DNA of 64,000 bases from an uncultured Lachnospiraceae bacterium (lineage in GTDB: Bacteria; Bacillota; Clostridia; Lachnospirales; Lachnospiraceae): positions 1 to 64,000 of the forward strand of contig CAJTXP010000010.1 in the NCBI GenBank assembly GCA_910583615.1. Reading direction: 5' to 3'. The notes beneath the pieces were generated by a model. The model worked only from the letters and a program-made list of their open reading frames with translations. It had not been told where the DNA came from and did no database searches. Below are positions 44,604 to 53,835 of the stretch, piece by piece; within the stretch, counting starts at the first letter, position 1, and each line of letters starts with the position of its first letter. A program made the translations under genes and the position numbers.

Positions 44604-45392
44604 ATGTCAACGCCTACGCTGTCCATCATCACAGTCTGCTATAATGCCCGGGAAGCCCTCCAGGAAACGCTTGAAAATGTCCTGTGTCAGTCCTTTCCAT
44701 CCTTCGAATATCTGGTCATAGACGGAGGATCAACGGACGGCACCCTGTCTCTTTTAAAGCAGTCTTCCGAATCGTTTGCCCGGGCGCAGATCCCATTTCA
44801 GTATATCTCCGAACCGGATCACGGAATCTATGACGCCATGAATAAGGGGACCCAGGCCGCAGAAGGGACCTGGCTTCTGTTTCTCAATGCCGGAGACCTG
44901 CTGGCCGATCCGCACATTCTGGAACAGATTTTCTCCGTACCCGCCTACGGTTCTGTGATCTATGGGGATACGGTGTGCGTTTACCGGAACAGGCAGAAGT
45001 TATACCCTGCCCTGCCCCTTGCAGACATCACTCATGAAATGGCCTTCTGCCATCAGTCTGCGCTTATCAAACGCACTCTTTTGCTGAAACAGCCCTATGA
45101 CACAAGTTACCGGATATGTGCCGACCATCATTTTTTCCTTTCCATGTATCTGAAAGAAATACCGTTTGATTATCGCCCCGTCCCGATCTCGATCTATGAG
45201 ATCGCCGGATATTCCGACCGTAACAAGCTGACGGCCCACAGAGAACAAAACCGGATGCAGAGAGAACTTCACATATTTCGTCCATCGGCATCCTGGATCC
45301 TCAGAGAATGTACCTTCTATATCAAACTGCTGATCAAGTCCGTCGGTGGCCGGAAAATCATTGACCTCGTTCGGAAAAAACGTCTGCAGTAG
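44604..45392 (+). CDS. Glycosyltransferase, GT2 family
   Basis: A 262-residue cytoplasmic GT-A enzyme. The start TLSIITVCYNAREALQETLENVLCQSFPSFEYLVIDGGSTDGT and the DXD-region EPDHGIYDAMNKGTQAAEGTWLLFLNAGD are typical of WcaA/colanic-acid-type family 2 transferases. It is isolated on the plus strand between two membrane-protein genes on the other strand, with its own promoter. A 10-bp palindrome at its 3' end serves as the terminator of the convergent gene. Donor and acceptor unknown. Confidence 0.9.
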   Translation: MSTPTLSIITVCYNAREALQETLENVLCQSFPSFEYLVIDGGSTDGTLSLLKQSSESFARAQIPFQYISEPDHGIYDAMNKGTQAAEGTWLLFLNAGDLLADPHILEQIFSVPAYGSVIYGDTVCVYRNRQKLYPALPLADITHEMAFCHQSALIKRTLLLKQPYDTSYRICADHHFFLSMYLKEIPFDYRPVPISIYEIAGYSDRNKLTAHREQNRMQRELHIFRPSASWILRECTFYIKLLIKSVGGRKIIDLVRKKRLQ

Positions 45393-45407
45393 CCCAAACT
45401 GCAGACG
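45375..45407 (-). terminator. Terminator of the 45414 gene, overlapping the GT2 stop codon
   Basis: CGTCTGCAGT (45381-45390) and ACTGCAGACG (45398-45407) are perfect 10-bp complements. On the minus strand they are followed by TTTTTT (45380-45375). The plus-strand GT2 stop codon (45390-45392) lies at the edge of the loop. Confidence 0.75.
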
Positions 45408-45413
45408 CCTGTC

Positions 45414-46649
45414 TCATTTCCGGAAACGGAATCCTCTCTCATCCGTTGCCGCTGCAGAATTTTCCTTCAGCACGCTCCGAATAAACATAAGAATGCCAAA
45501 TAAGGTCACCAGCTGCGCGCGATACGTATACCAGTAATGAATCTGTGAATGATTGGACATTACCAGATACCAGATATAGGGATAGGATGCCACAAACAGA
45601 ATCGGCAGATACGCAAGAATCTCCTTCTGGTCCTTCAGCTTCTTCCATAAAGCCAGAAGCAGAAAAACCGCCAGAATGAGCAGAACCACTTTGCTCCATG
45701 AGATCACTCCGCCGTCCTGCACATTCATCCAGGCTTTCAGATTTCTCCGCAGGGTTCCGATCCGGTCAAGCGGTTCTTCCTCGCTTCCCTGAAGGCGGTA
45801 CTGAACCACGCTCATGGTTCTCCAGAAATACCGCACTCCCAGAACCACCACCGTGATTCCCCACTTTGCAATCCAGGTCAGGGCATACCCCAGCCCCCAG
45901 GAACAGGAGGCTTTTATCATAAACAAAGTATTTTTTCGTAGATCCGCCCCTTCATCCCTTACCCGTATCCACAAAAGCAGGATCAGAGGAATTCCCAGCG
46001 TAAGAATCGGATACGTCAGAAAATCAAAAAAATTTTCCACCATGCCTACAACAAAGAAAAACAGTATCGCATTCACAGGCTTTTTACCGCCGTAGCGGGA
46101 CAGCAGCACAATCAGCGCCAGAAACAGCACATAAAAGGTAGTCAGATACTGAAAGCAGGTGGTCACCGCCACCAGATATCCGCTGGCAATGGTCAGCACA
46201 TACAGCATGGCATTCACAAAACAGGTCTTCTGCGCAATCAGCCAGGCGCTCCAGAAGAAAAGCAGGTAGAACAGAAGCATCCCCAGATAACGCAGCTCCT
46301 GCACCTGGAATACCACCGTAAGCGGCCGCAGCAGCACCTGATAACCATGCCAGTATCTCGGATACTGATTGATGCTGACCGACGCCTGAACGGCATTGTA
46401 GTAATCCCGGTTCTGGAGCAGGCTTTCATACATGAGCATATCCGTATGATTGTCCACAATGGCGCTGTGCCGGTAGAACGCATACATGGGTCTTTCCCCT
46501 TCCGTCTCCATGACCTCCAGGGATTTGTCTATATTTCCCTGGATCCAGGAAGCCGGGATACAGTAGACAAGCGCCATGGACAGAAAAAATACAGCGATCA
46601 GAATCACGTATATTTTTACAAATGGTTTCATGCCTTTTATTCTTTCCAT
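45414..46649 (-). CDS. Hypothetical multi-spanning membrane protein
   Basis: A 411-residue protein with about ten transmembrane helices. After the first helix a loop contains SAIVDNHTDMLMYESLL, and later RYWHGYQVLLRPLTVVF. The topology (long first external loop, then many helices, no soluble C-terminal domain) resembles GT-C transferases or polymerase-like proteins, but I cannot name a family. It is transcribed from a probable promoter near 46700 (ATGACA, 17 bases, TAGAAT). Confidence 0.65.
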   Translation of the reverse strand: MERIKGMKPFVKIYVILIAVFFLSMALVYCIPASWIQGNIDKSLEVMETEGERPMYAFYRHSAIVDNHTDMLMYESLLQNRDYYNAVQASVSINQYPRYWHGYQVLLRPLTVVFQVQELRYLGMLLFYLLFFWSAWLIAQKTCFVNAMLYVLTIASGYLVAVTTCFQYLTTFYVLFLALIVLLSRYGGKKPVNAILFFFVVGMVENFFDFLTYPILTLGIPLILLLWIRVRDEGADLRKNTLFMIKASCSWGLGYALTWIAKWGITVVVLGVRYFWRTMSVVQYRLQGSEEEPLDRIGTLRRNLKAWMNVQDGGVISWSKVVLLILAVFLLLALWKKLKDQKEILAYLPILFVASYPYIWYLVMSNHSQIHYWYTYRAQLVTLFGILMFIRSVLKENSAAATDERGFRFRK

Positions 46650-46753
46650 TATTTCTGTTGATTCCTTTCCTGAAAACTCTTTTTATTCTACCCCAATTTT
46701 TTCTTCTTGTCATTATGATTGTCTCTTTTTTGTTTAAATTTCCCGTGAAACTG

Positions 46754-46782
46754 TTGCTTTCACTCGATTTTTGATGTAAAAT
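46754..46782 (+). promoter_or_regulatory. Promoter of the GtrA/GT2 pair
   Basis: TTGCTT (46754-46759) and TAAAAT (46777-46782), 17 bases apart. Confidence 0.6.
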
Positions 46783-46817
46783 TGAGAAGATTTTTATTTT
46801 TAACTACCGGAGGATCT

Positions 46818-47249
46818 ATGAAAATATTTATAATAAATCTTCTTCAGCGGTTCCGGAAGATCCTGCAATATCTGTTCTACTCCGTTCTGTCAACGGTTCT
46901 GGACGTGATCGTTGTATGGACCGCTTTTCACATGGCGGGTATTGATCTTGCCATTGCCAATACCATGGGGATTGTAACCGGATTTGTACTGAGTTATGTG
47001 CTCTCTTTGAAAACCGTTTTTGATACCAGACATGGACTCAGCGCCTTTTTCGTCTACCTTTCCACATCCGCAGTCGGAATGCTGCTGGCAAACTGGCTGA
47101 TTACTACTGCCTACAGTCTTTCCATTCTGTACTGTCCGAAGTGGTTTGCTTTTCTCCTTAGCAAAGGCATCTCGGTGGTGCTGCCGTTTTTTGTCATGTA
47201 TTTTATGAGAAAATACATATATCTCTGGCTTAACAAAAGGAGGTCCTGA
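46818..47249 (+). CDS. GtrA-family membrane protein
   Basis: A 143-residue protein with four transmembrane helices (FRKILQYLFYSVLSTVLDVIVVWTAFHMAGIDLAIANTMGIVTGFVLSYVLSLKTVF and on). That is the GtrA fold thought to flip polyprenyl-phosphate-linked sugars. The ATG at 46818 follows CCGGAGG; the longer frame is rejected. It lies two bases upstream of a DPM1-like GT2, the usual pairing for making and moving a lipid-phosphate sugar that GT-C enzymes use. Confidence 0.85.
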   Translation: MKIFIINLLQRFRKILQYLFYSVLSTVLDVIVVWTAFHMAGIDLAIANTMGIVTGFVLSYVLSLKTVFDTRHGLSAFFVYLSTSAVGMLLANWLITTAYSLSILYCPKWFAFLLSKGISVVLPFFVMYFMRKYIYLWLNKRRS

Positions 47250-47251
47250 AC

Positions 47252-48007
47252 ATGAACATATTATACGCATATCTGCCGTGCTACAATGAAGCAGGCAATA
47301 TTAAGGCGCTGATTGAGGCATGGCTTGATGAAAAAGACGCGCTTTGGGAAGAAGGTTATGAACTGAAGATCGTTCCCGTGGATGATAAAAGCACAGATCA
47401 TACGCTTGAGATTATCCGTTCCATGGAAGCGCTCCATCCCGAAGTCCGCGTGATCGCCCATAAAGTCAATCAGAACCTGGGCGGAGCGCTGCTCACCTCT
47501 GTCCGCGACTTTCTGCATCAGGGAATACCCGGAAGCCTGATGTGTTTTATGGACGGAGACAATACGCACAAGCCGTCTTTCGTTCACAGCATGATCCGCA
47601 GGCAGAAAGAAGGCGCCGACTGCGTAATCGCCTCCCGATATCAGCCCGGGGCAAAAATCAACGGCGTTCCTTCCAACCGGCTTGCGCTGAGCGACGGCGC
47701 AAAACTGTATTATTCTGCCATGCTCCATGTTCCGAACGTGAAGGATTACACCTGCGGCTACCGGCTCTATACCTATTCGATTCTGAACACCGCATACAGA
47801 AAATATCAGAAGAACCTGATCACCATGCGGTCCTTTTCCTGCATGATGGAACTTCTGTACAAGCTCCACAAATCCGGATGCCGGTTTGCCGAAGTGCCGT
47901 TTACCCTGTATTATGATGATAAAGCGGGCGCAAGCAAAATGCGTATCCTGAAAACCGTAAAAGACAGCCTGGTTGTTGCGCTGAAGCTCCGGCTGTTCTG
48001 CAGATAA
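47252..48007 (+). CDS. Dolichol-phosphate-mannose-synthase-like glycosyltransferase (GT2)
   Basis: A 251-residue GT-A enzyme: YAYLPCYNEAGNIKALIEAW, VPVDDKSTDHTLEIIRSME, GSLMCFMDGDNTHKP (the D-x-D metal motif), and the late MMELLYKLHKSGCRFAEVPFTLYYDDKAGASKMRILKTVKDSL. It would transfer a sugar from a nucleotide donor to undecaprenyl phosphate. AGGAGG overlaps the end of gtrA. The partner transporter is upstream and the likely users are the GT-C-like proteins nearby. Confidence 0.88.
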   Translation: MNILYAYLPCYNEAGNIKALIEAWLDEKDALWEEGYELKIVPVDDKSTDHTLEIIRSMEALHPEVRVIAHKVNQNLGGALLTSVRDFLHQGIPGSLMCFMDGDNTHKPSFVHSMIRRQKEGADCVIASRYQPGAKINGVPSNRLALSDGAKLYYSAMLHVPNVKDYTCGYRLYTYSILNTAYRKYQKNLITMRSFSCMMELLYKLHKSGCRFAEVPFTLYYDDKAGASKMRILKTVKDSLVVALKLRLFCR

Positions 48008-48057
48008 AAAACGCCGTCTCCCTGAAATGCATGCTCTTCCGGAGACGGTATTTTTTT
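48005..48057. terminator. Bidirectional terminator of the GtrA/GT2 unit and the long minus operon
   Basis: CCGTCTCC (48014-48021) and GGAGACGG (48041-48048), followed by TATTTTTTT on the right and preceded by AAAAAA on the left. It therefore works for both converging units. Confidence 0.75.
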
Positions 48058-48063
48058 CTTTTA

Positions 48064-49647
48064 TCAGTCAATCAGCCAGGTTTCCGAAAAATCAAAGCTG
48101 CACAGCATCGTCCCGCTGTAGCCTGTGTTTTCTTCAATTCTTCTTATCACCTCTCCGGAGTCGTATCCGCTTCCCCAGTCCGATACGTCAATGTATAAAA
48201 CGATCCCGTTCTCCGTATTTTTCGACTCCAGATATGCCTGTGCTTCCCCGCACAGGAAATCATCCGTCGCAAAGACTTCCGGAAATTCCATCAGCTGGAA
48301 CATATCCTGCGTCATGGCGGAACTCATCTGATCCCCCAGATAAATGCAGGGAAGTTCTGTATAAGCACGGATCCTCTCATAATTTTCCTTTGGAACGGTT
48401 TCCACATACTGCGGTTCCGTCATCAGGCCCCGTACGGTACAAAACACCGCACATACCGCAAGAACCGGCACGGCATGCCGTTCCCAGTCTCTGAAGAACG
48501 CTTCTGCCGTATATACAATACCCACTGCCACAAAGGGCAGTACGTTATAGATATATCGAAGCGCCGTCACCGGAGATACCACCGCTGTCAGTACCACGGT
48601 GCCGATTACTGCAGCCGTCATTACCGCAGCTGTGAAATCTCTGGTTCCCAAACTGGAAAAGTATGTAAAAACATCCTTTTTACGCCCGATGATCCCCGCT
48701 GCAAGCGCGCATAAAAGCAGGATAAGACCAGCCTTATAACTGGCTGCCGCCTGCATGACAAAGGAATAGATACTCAGTCCCATACCGGCAAAATCCATCA
48801 TATTGTCAACGGATGTCTGTCCTGACACCAGCTTATCCGCAAACAGATGATCCACAACACTGGGGTACGAAAGGTAAAACACCGCAAGTCCTGCAAATGC
48901 AGAAAACGCATAGGCAAAAAACTGTTTCCAACGACCTCTTTTCATTTCGCACAGACAGTATGCCGCACTGGCAAAAAATGCAGAAAATACAAAAAAATAC
49001 TGTGTGAACAGCCCGAGAAACAGCACCAGCGTTACCGCCGGATAACAGAACCACTGCGCATGATCCTGGTACAGCTTCAGCACAAGCCATCCAAACAGCA
49101 CAGTGAAAAACGTCAGCAGAATATACATCCGGATCATCAGAACCGTGGACAGGCCTCCGAAGCTTAAGCCGTAGACCAGCACTGCCAGCGCCGCCGTTTT
49201 TTCACTGCCAAGAATCCGTCTGCCGACCTGATACAACAGAATACTGGTCAGTATATAAAGAATCAGATTGAGAGAAAGCCCGATCCATTTGGAGCACTGT
49301 CCGGGGAAAAAGGAGCAGAGTATGTGCAGCAGCATATAATAAAGAGGCGGCTGCGTATCCTGCGTCTGATTGTAATACACAGAGTCAAGAGAAAAGGCGT
49401 CTTCCCTGCCTACTGTAAGGTACTCTTCAAAATCTTCCCGGGAAAGCAGTGTATTGATCAGTGTTCCATGTTCCGTTACATCCTCAATAAACGGGGCATA
49501 GTAAGAATTAGCGAGCCCGTAGGTGACGGTTTCATCCATGAACATATCTGATTTTTTCACGCACCAGAACAGGCTTACCGCGCAGATAATACACAGGAAT
49601 CCCAGAAACAGGCCATGTCTGCGGTATTTCATAAGTTTATCTTTCAT
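48064..49647 (-). CDS. Membrane glycosyltransferase, GT39/ArnT-like
   Basis: A 527-residue protein with about 11 transmembrane helices. The first loop has DMFMDETVTYGLANSYY (the GT-C acidic motif) and QTQDTQPPLYYMLLHILCSFFP, the pattern of PMT/ArnT-type enzymes. The C-terminal about 80 residues are soluble. It would add a sugar from polyprenyl phosphate to an outside acceptor. It is the last gene of the long operon, overlapping the next by four bases. Confidence 0.75.
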   Translation of the reverse strand: MKDKLMKYRRHGLFLGFLCIICAVSLFWCVKKSDMFMDETVTYGLANSYYAPFIEDVTEHGTLINTLLSREDFEEYLTVGREDAFSLDSVYYNQTQDTQPPLYYMLLHILCSFFPGQCSKWIGLSLNLILYILTSILLYQVGRRILGSEKTAALAVLVYGLSFGGLSTVLMIRMYILLTFFTVLFGWLVLKLYQDHAQWFCYPAVTLVLFLGLFTQYFFVFSAFFASAAYCLCEMKRGRWKQFFAYAFSAFAGLAVFYLSYPSVVDHLFADKLVSGQTSVDNMMDFAGMGLSIYSFVMQAAASYKAGLILLLCALAAGIIGRKKDVFTYFSSLGTRDFTAAVMTAAVIGTVVLTAVVSPVTALRYIYNVLPFVAVGIVYTAEAFFRDWERHAVPVLAVCAVFCTVRGLMTEPQYVETVPKENYERIRAYTELPCIYLGDQMSSAMTQDMFQLMEFPEVFATDDFLCGEAQAYLESKNTENGIVLYIDVSDWGSGYDSGEVIRRIEENTGYSGTMLCSFDFSETWLID

Positions 49648-50432
49648 TCTGCACCTTCTTCTGCGGCTTCATACCCTTTCCTGAAAAAGATGTCAAACTC
49701 ATCCGTACTTCCATAATGCTCATATCCATAGTCCTCCCATTCCCCGATATAGGTCCTGTTATTTGAGAAAACAAAGAAATCCACCTGTACTTCTTCTGCC
49801 AGAGGAATCAGAACTCCCAGGTCCATCTCTTTTTTCTGCGCCTCCAGATACAGCATCTGTTCATGGGAATCGGTTTCCTCTATTCCGTTGTACGCCAGTG
49901 CATTCCTGCCGTATTCCAGGGTAATCGTTGGATTGTACATCCTGATATAAGGCAGCAGCCGGTTGGATACAATTCCATGGACATGGTCCGGAAGCAGCTC
50001 TCCCACCTCAATCACATACTGCGGAAGCTTATACACATTGGTGGACGGTTCAAACCACTCCTGTGACAGCAGTTCCTTTCCGCAGACGATCAGTCCGGCC
50101 ATACACAAAAGAAACATTCCCTGGCGCCGGATGCCGGTAAACTTTTTCAAAAGGAGACATCCCCCATAAGGTATCGTAACTGCCAGAAGAAGCAGCCACA
50201 GAATTCTCCAGTACACGTTTTCTCCCAGTATCTTCATGAACAGGATGCCGGTCAGCGGGCACCAGTACAGCAGCAAAAACACCAGCGGAAGAGCCCCCAG
50301 CAGAAGCTTCCTTGTCAGATCCTTTTCCTGCCACAGGATAAAGAGCGCCGCAGTCAACAGAACCGGGAAAAGAAAGGCTCCTTCAAATGTATCTGTAAAA
50401 TCGGTTATTGCAATATCAAAAAATTCCTGCAT
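49644..50432 (-). CDS. Membrane protein, probable C-terminal half of a split DUF6077-like protein
   Basis: A protein of about 262 residues from the ATG at 50432 (after GAGAGGAAACGC). It has three or four transmembrane helices, then a soluble domain with NVYKLPQYVIEVGELLPDHVHGIVSNRLLPYIRMYNP. The segment GENVYWRILWLLLLAVTIPYGG looks like the middle of a larger multi-spanning protein rather than an N-terminal half. The open frame continues upstream without a start site through a 46-bp palindrome and overlaps the end of the next gene. See the finding on the split gene. Confidence 0.6.
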   Translation of the reverse strand: MQEFFDIAITDFTDTFEGAFLFPVLLTAALFILWQEKDLTRKLLLGALPLVFLLLYWCPLTGILFMKILGENVYWRILWLLLLAVTIPYGGCLLLKKFTGIRRQGMFLLCMAGLIVCGKELLSQEWFEPSTNVYKLPQYVIEVGELLPDHVHGIVSNRLLPYIRMYNPTITLEYGRNALAYNGIEETDSHEQMLYLEAQKKEMDLGVLIPLAEEVQVDFFVFSNNRTYIGEWEDYGYEHYGSTDEFDIFFRKGYEAAEEGAE

Positions 50433-50450
50433 GCGTTTCCTCTCCAGAGC

Positions 50451-50496
50451 GTGTTTGAAAAATAACTGAAAATTTCGAAAATGAATTTCCAAACAC
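50451..50496. repeat. 46-bp imperfect palindrome between two halves of a membrane-protein gene
   Basis: GTGTTTG (50451-50457) and CAAACAC (50490-50496) are the outer ends; AT-rich, partly complementary sequence lies between, with a small central palindrome GAAAATTTC (50468-50476). It is in the 67-base gap between the genes at 49644 and 50500. Confidence 0.6.
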
Positions 50497-50499
50497 CCC

Positions 50500-51531
50500 T
50501 TAATGTGACAGATAAATGTAATAGATTCCCAGCAGCACGCACGGAAGACAGGCAGCTGCTCCGCGAAGCAGATACCCAGGGCTTCTTTTATGGATGCTGA
50601 CCAGGCATACTGCAGTTCCCACAAACAGCGGGATCAGCATGATTCCCATGGACGACAGAAGGCACCCGCCCAGACAGGTGATGCCAAGCATCACCCACAG
50701 TCCCCGCTGCTCCTTCTCTGCCGTACACAGGATCCAGTAAAACAGTACCGGAATCAAAACGCCGGCCAGCACGCCTTTCCCCACCCATGGAGTCAGGCTT
50801 AAAAATGTAATTCCCGCTGTATGTTCTCCGCTCATAAACAGATGCAGAAGCGCTGCCATGGCAAGAAACATTCCCTGGAGCTGCCTGTCTCCTGGAAACA
50901 GTCTCCGCCCGATCAGTTCATACACCATGCCGGCAAGGGGAATGATCAGCCACGGAAATATGGTATGCGCCATAACCGTCGGCAGGACGCCGGTCAGTTT
51001 CGACATCCATGCATAAAAAATCGGCCACAGGGATAATACATACCGTTTGTCAAAATCAACTATGGACCCGGTCTCCGGATAGATCCAGTAGATCCGGTCT
51101 GACTGGACCGCTTCATTTGCAAGATTTACATAATACGTGTCATCCCACTCCAGATACATATGATGATGAATAAAATAAAGCTGCCAGAAAATCAGCGCCA
51201 GCGCCATCAGATGCCCCAAAGTCATATACGCTCTGACAGAAGCCGCCGCCTGCCGGATATCCTCCAGAATCTCTTTCCGGCAAAAACATCCCGCCGCCAT
51301 GCATACCAGTAAAAGCGCCGTATAAAGAACTGTAAATCCGGTAAAGGATGCCAGCGCCATTGTCATGGGAACCAGGATCACTTCCATCAGCGCCCACCAG
51401 AACATCGCACCTGTGACGATCGAAAAAAGGAATCCTTCCTGTTTCAATTTCAGAAAACGCCGCAGAGCATACCCGGTCAGGCACGAGCCGCCGAAAAAAA
51501 ACGCTGCCGACATCAATATTTCCAGACGCAT
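50500..51531 (-). CDS. Membrane protein, probable N-terminal part of a split DUF6077-like protein
   Basis: A 343-residue protein with about nine transmembrane helices. The loop HHHMYLEWDDTYYVNLANEAVQSDRIYWIYPETG carries an acidic pair in the GT-C position, and LTPWVGKGVLAGVLIPVLFYWIL is a conserved-looking segment. It ends abruptly within a helix (LLGIYYIYLSH). The following gene continues the kind of sequence expected next, so the two may be one disrupted gene. The label is from memory and needs a profile check. Confidence 0.6.
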   Translation of the reverse strand: MRLEILMSAAFFFGGSCLTGYALRRFLKLKQEGFLFSIVTGAMFWWALMEVILVPMTMALASFTGFTVLYTALLLVCMAAGCFCRKEILEDIRQAAASVRAYMTLGHLMALALIFWQLYFIHHHMYLEWDDTYYVNLANEAVQSDRIYWIYPETGSIVDFDKRYVLSLWPIFYAWMSKLTGVLPTVMAHTIFPWLIIPLAGMVYELIGRRLFPGDRQLQGMFLAMAALLHLFMSGEHTAGITFLSLTPWVGKGVLAGVLIPVLFYWILCTAEKEQRGLWVMLGITCLGGCLLSSMGIMLIPLFVGTAVCLVSIHKRSPGYLLRGAAACLPCVLLGIYYIYLSH

Positions 51532-51550
51532 GATCTAACTGTCCTCTCTG

Positions 51551-52741
51551 TTATTCTGTGATCTGTATCATCTGATCTTCCAGGTTGTATTCATATTTTT
51601 CCTTAAACTTTTCTGCATAGTCGAAATAATCATTAATTCTGTCCTGCCAGAACAGCGACACATACGGATAGGTGAATACGTTGACTCCCAGTTCCCGATA
51701 TCCCCCCTCGCTTACCGCCGCGTTCAGATTCTTCACTCCCATCAGAAGCGTCAGCGAAAGGAAAAAGACCGCCGACATTCTGGCGATTCTGTCCCTGTTT
51801 TCCAGAAGGCGGACTGCCGGCACGATCTCCAGCACCTTGAAGATCACGGCAAAACGGCTGGCATAATACGCATTGCCAAGCATGAGCATATAGACGCAGA
51901 GGCCGCATGTACAGGCCTTCATGACGGCTTCCATCCCGGGGTCGGAGCTTTCGTCCCCACGGCAGTTCCTGCAGTACAAAAACGCAATCACGCCAAATGT
52001 AATCAGCCGCTCGCCGATGGCAAAAAAGCTCGGACTGCCCCCCTGCAGAAACTGTTCCATATGATAGATCGGCAGCAGCCGGAGAAGAAATCCCTGCACC
52101 GCCTGAACCTGCAGCACAAGTCCGCCTGCGGCGGACAGTCCCGCCAGAAAAAACATGGCCCTCACCGGAATATACGCAACGGCAATCAGCAGTATCCAGG
52201 CACAGCCAGCCCTGTGAAAGGACATGGCAAGAATGACCGCAGCCGCATACGGGACCCATTTTTTCTCCAGATAATACGGCAGCGCAATCCCAAGAAAGAT
52301 ACAGATGGCAAGCCCCTGCCGCAGCCCCGATACCATGTAGACCGTATAGAGCACCGGATAGGTAAGAAAAAGCCCTGCCACCTTCCTGGGTACCTGTTTC
52401 TCCAGAAACCGGTGGAGCAGCAGCATATCCGCAAGCCCCAGCGCCGCTGCAAAACCCTGAAACGGAACATGCAATAGCTTGAACGCCGCCGAGAGCAGCC
52501 TCCAGCCGATTTCCGGATAATAACCGCAGACGTATCCGTGCTGCAGGTCCACCGTCACCGGTATGGTCTCATAAATAGCATGATAAGTCACATAATCTGT
52601 TCCCTGCCCGAACCGCAGGCACAAAAGCGCTGTCAACATGAACCAACACAGGAAATAAAGCTTCTTTTCATATTCCGGATACTTCCACTCTGCCAGGCTT
52701 CCGGCGGCCAGCAGGAACAATGCGATCAGATACAGATTCAT
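51551..52741 (-). CDS. EpsG-family protein, probable polysaccharide polymerase (Wzy-like)
   Basis: A 396-residue protein with about 11 transmembrane helices. LCLRFGQGTDYVTYHAIYETIP near the start, EIGWRLLSAAFKLL and SGLRQGLAICIFLGIALPYYLEKKWVPYAAAVILAMSFHRAG form the EpsG signature, with the conserved Arg-Gln and His-Arg. It is likely to polymerise the repeat unit. It overlaps the 2-epimerase gene by four bases. Confidence 0.85.
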   Translation of the reverse strand: MNLYLIALFLLAAGSLAEWKYPEYEKKLYFLCWFMLTALLCLRFGQGTDYVTYHAIYETIPVTVDLQHGYVCGYYPEIGWRLLSAAFKLLHVPFQGFAAALGLADMLLLHRFLEKQVPRKVAGLFLTYPVLYTVYMVSGLRQGLAICIFLGIALPYYLEKKWVPYAAAVILAMSFHRAGCAWILLIAVAYIPVRAMFFLAGLSAAGGLVLQVQAVQGFLLRLLPIYHMEQFLQGGSPSFFAIGERLITFGVIAFLYCRNCRGDESSDPGMEAVMKACTCGLCVYMLMLGNAYYASRFAVIFKVLEIVPAVRLLENRDRIARMSAVFFLSLTLLMGVKNLNAAVSEGGYRELGVNVFTYPYVSLFWQDRINDYFDYAEKFKEKYEYNLEDQMIQITE

Positions 52742-53835
52742 GCTTTTCCTTCCAGTATATCTGCAATCCTTCGGCTGGCAAACCCGTCTCCGTAAGGATT
52801 GCTTGCCGTACTCATCTTCTCATATTCCGCCGGGTCTTCCAGAAGCAGCCGGAAGTTCTCATAGATGACCTCCTCGTCCGTGCCGGTCAGCTTCAGCGTC
52901 CCCGCGTCGATCCCCTCCGGGCGTTCCGTCGTGTCCCGCATGACCAGCACCGGTTTGCCAAGAGACGGGGCCTCCTCCTGGATCCCGCCGCTGTCGGTAA
53001 GAATCAGATAGCTTCTTGCCAGAAAATTATGAAAATCCAGCACATCCAGCGGTTCGATGATCCGGATCCGCTCGTCTCCTCCCAGAATCTCGTCCGCGGT
53101 CTCCCGGACCGCCGGATTCATGTGAATGGGGTAAATGGCCTTGATATCCGGATGTTCATCACACACTCTCCGGATAGCGCGGAACATATGTTTCATAGGC
53201 TCTCCCAGATTTTCCCTCCGGTGAGCGGTAATCAGGATCAGCCTGCTGCCCTCCGCCCACTCAAGCTCCGGATGGGTATAATCTTCCCGGACCGTCGTCT
53301 TCAGCGCGTCGATGGCCGTATTTCCGGTCACAAAGATCGTTTCCTCCGCCTTTCCCTCCTTCAGAAGGTTCTGCTTCGACAGCTCCGTCGGCGCAAAATT
53401 GTAAGAAGAGATGATGCTCACCGCCTGGCGGTTGAATTCCTCCGGATACGGCGAATAAATATTGTACGTCCGAAGCCCCGCTTCCACATGCCCCACCGGA
53501 ATCTGCAGGTAGAAACACGCCAGCGCCGTCACAAAGGTGGTGGAGGTGTCTCCATGGACCAGAACCACATCCGGCCGCTCCTTTTCCAGCACCTCCCTGA
53601 TCCGGTTCAGAATGTTCGTCGTCACGTCGAACAGCGTCTGTCTGTCTTTCATAATGGACAGATCATGATCCGGCTTCACCGAAAACGCCTCCAGCACCTG
53701 ATCCAGCATCTGCCGGTGCTGCCCGGTCACGCAGACCACCGTCCGGATACCGCTTCTACCCTTCAGTTCATTCACCAGCGGACACATCTTGATCGCTTCC
53801 GGCCTGGTTCCAAATACAAGCATTACTTTTTTCAT
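52738..53835 (-). CDS. wecB: UDP-N-acetylglucosamine 2-epimerase (non-hydrolysing), WecB/WbpI-like
   Basis: A 365-residue GT-B-fold epimerase. The start KVMLVFGTRPEAIKMCPLVNEL, VLVHGDTSTTFVTALACFYLQIPVGHVEAGLRTYNIYSPYPEEFNR and LTDSGGIQEEAPSLGKPVLVMRDTTERPEGI are the family blocks. It inverts C2 of UDP-GlcNAc. In this operon the natural substrate could instead be the 2,3-diacylamino-uronate derivative, as for WbpI. It would give a mannuronate-configured donor. It overlaps both neighbours by four bases. Confidence 0.9.
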   Translation of the reverse strand: MKKVMLVFGTRPEAIKMCPLVNELKGRSGIRTVVCVTGQHRQMLDQVLEAFSVKPDHDLSIMKDRQTLFDVTTNILNRIREVLEKERPDVVLVHGDTSTTFVTALACFYLQIPVGHVEAGLRTYNIYSPYPEEFNRQAVSIISSYNFAPTELSKQNLLKEGKAEETIFVTGNTAIDALKTTVREDYTHPELEWAEGSRLILITAHRRENLGEPMKHMFRAIRRVCDEHPDIKAIYPIHMNPAVRETADEILGGDERIRIIEPLDVLDFHNFLARSYLILTDSGGIQEEAPSLGKPVLVMRDTTERPEGIDAGTLKLTGTDEEVIYENFRLLLEDPAEYEKMSTASNPYGDGFASRRIADILEGKA

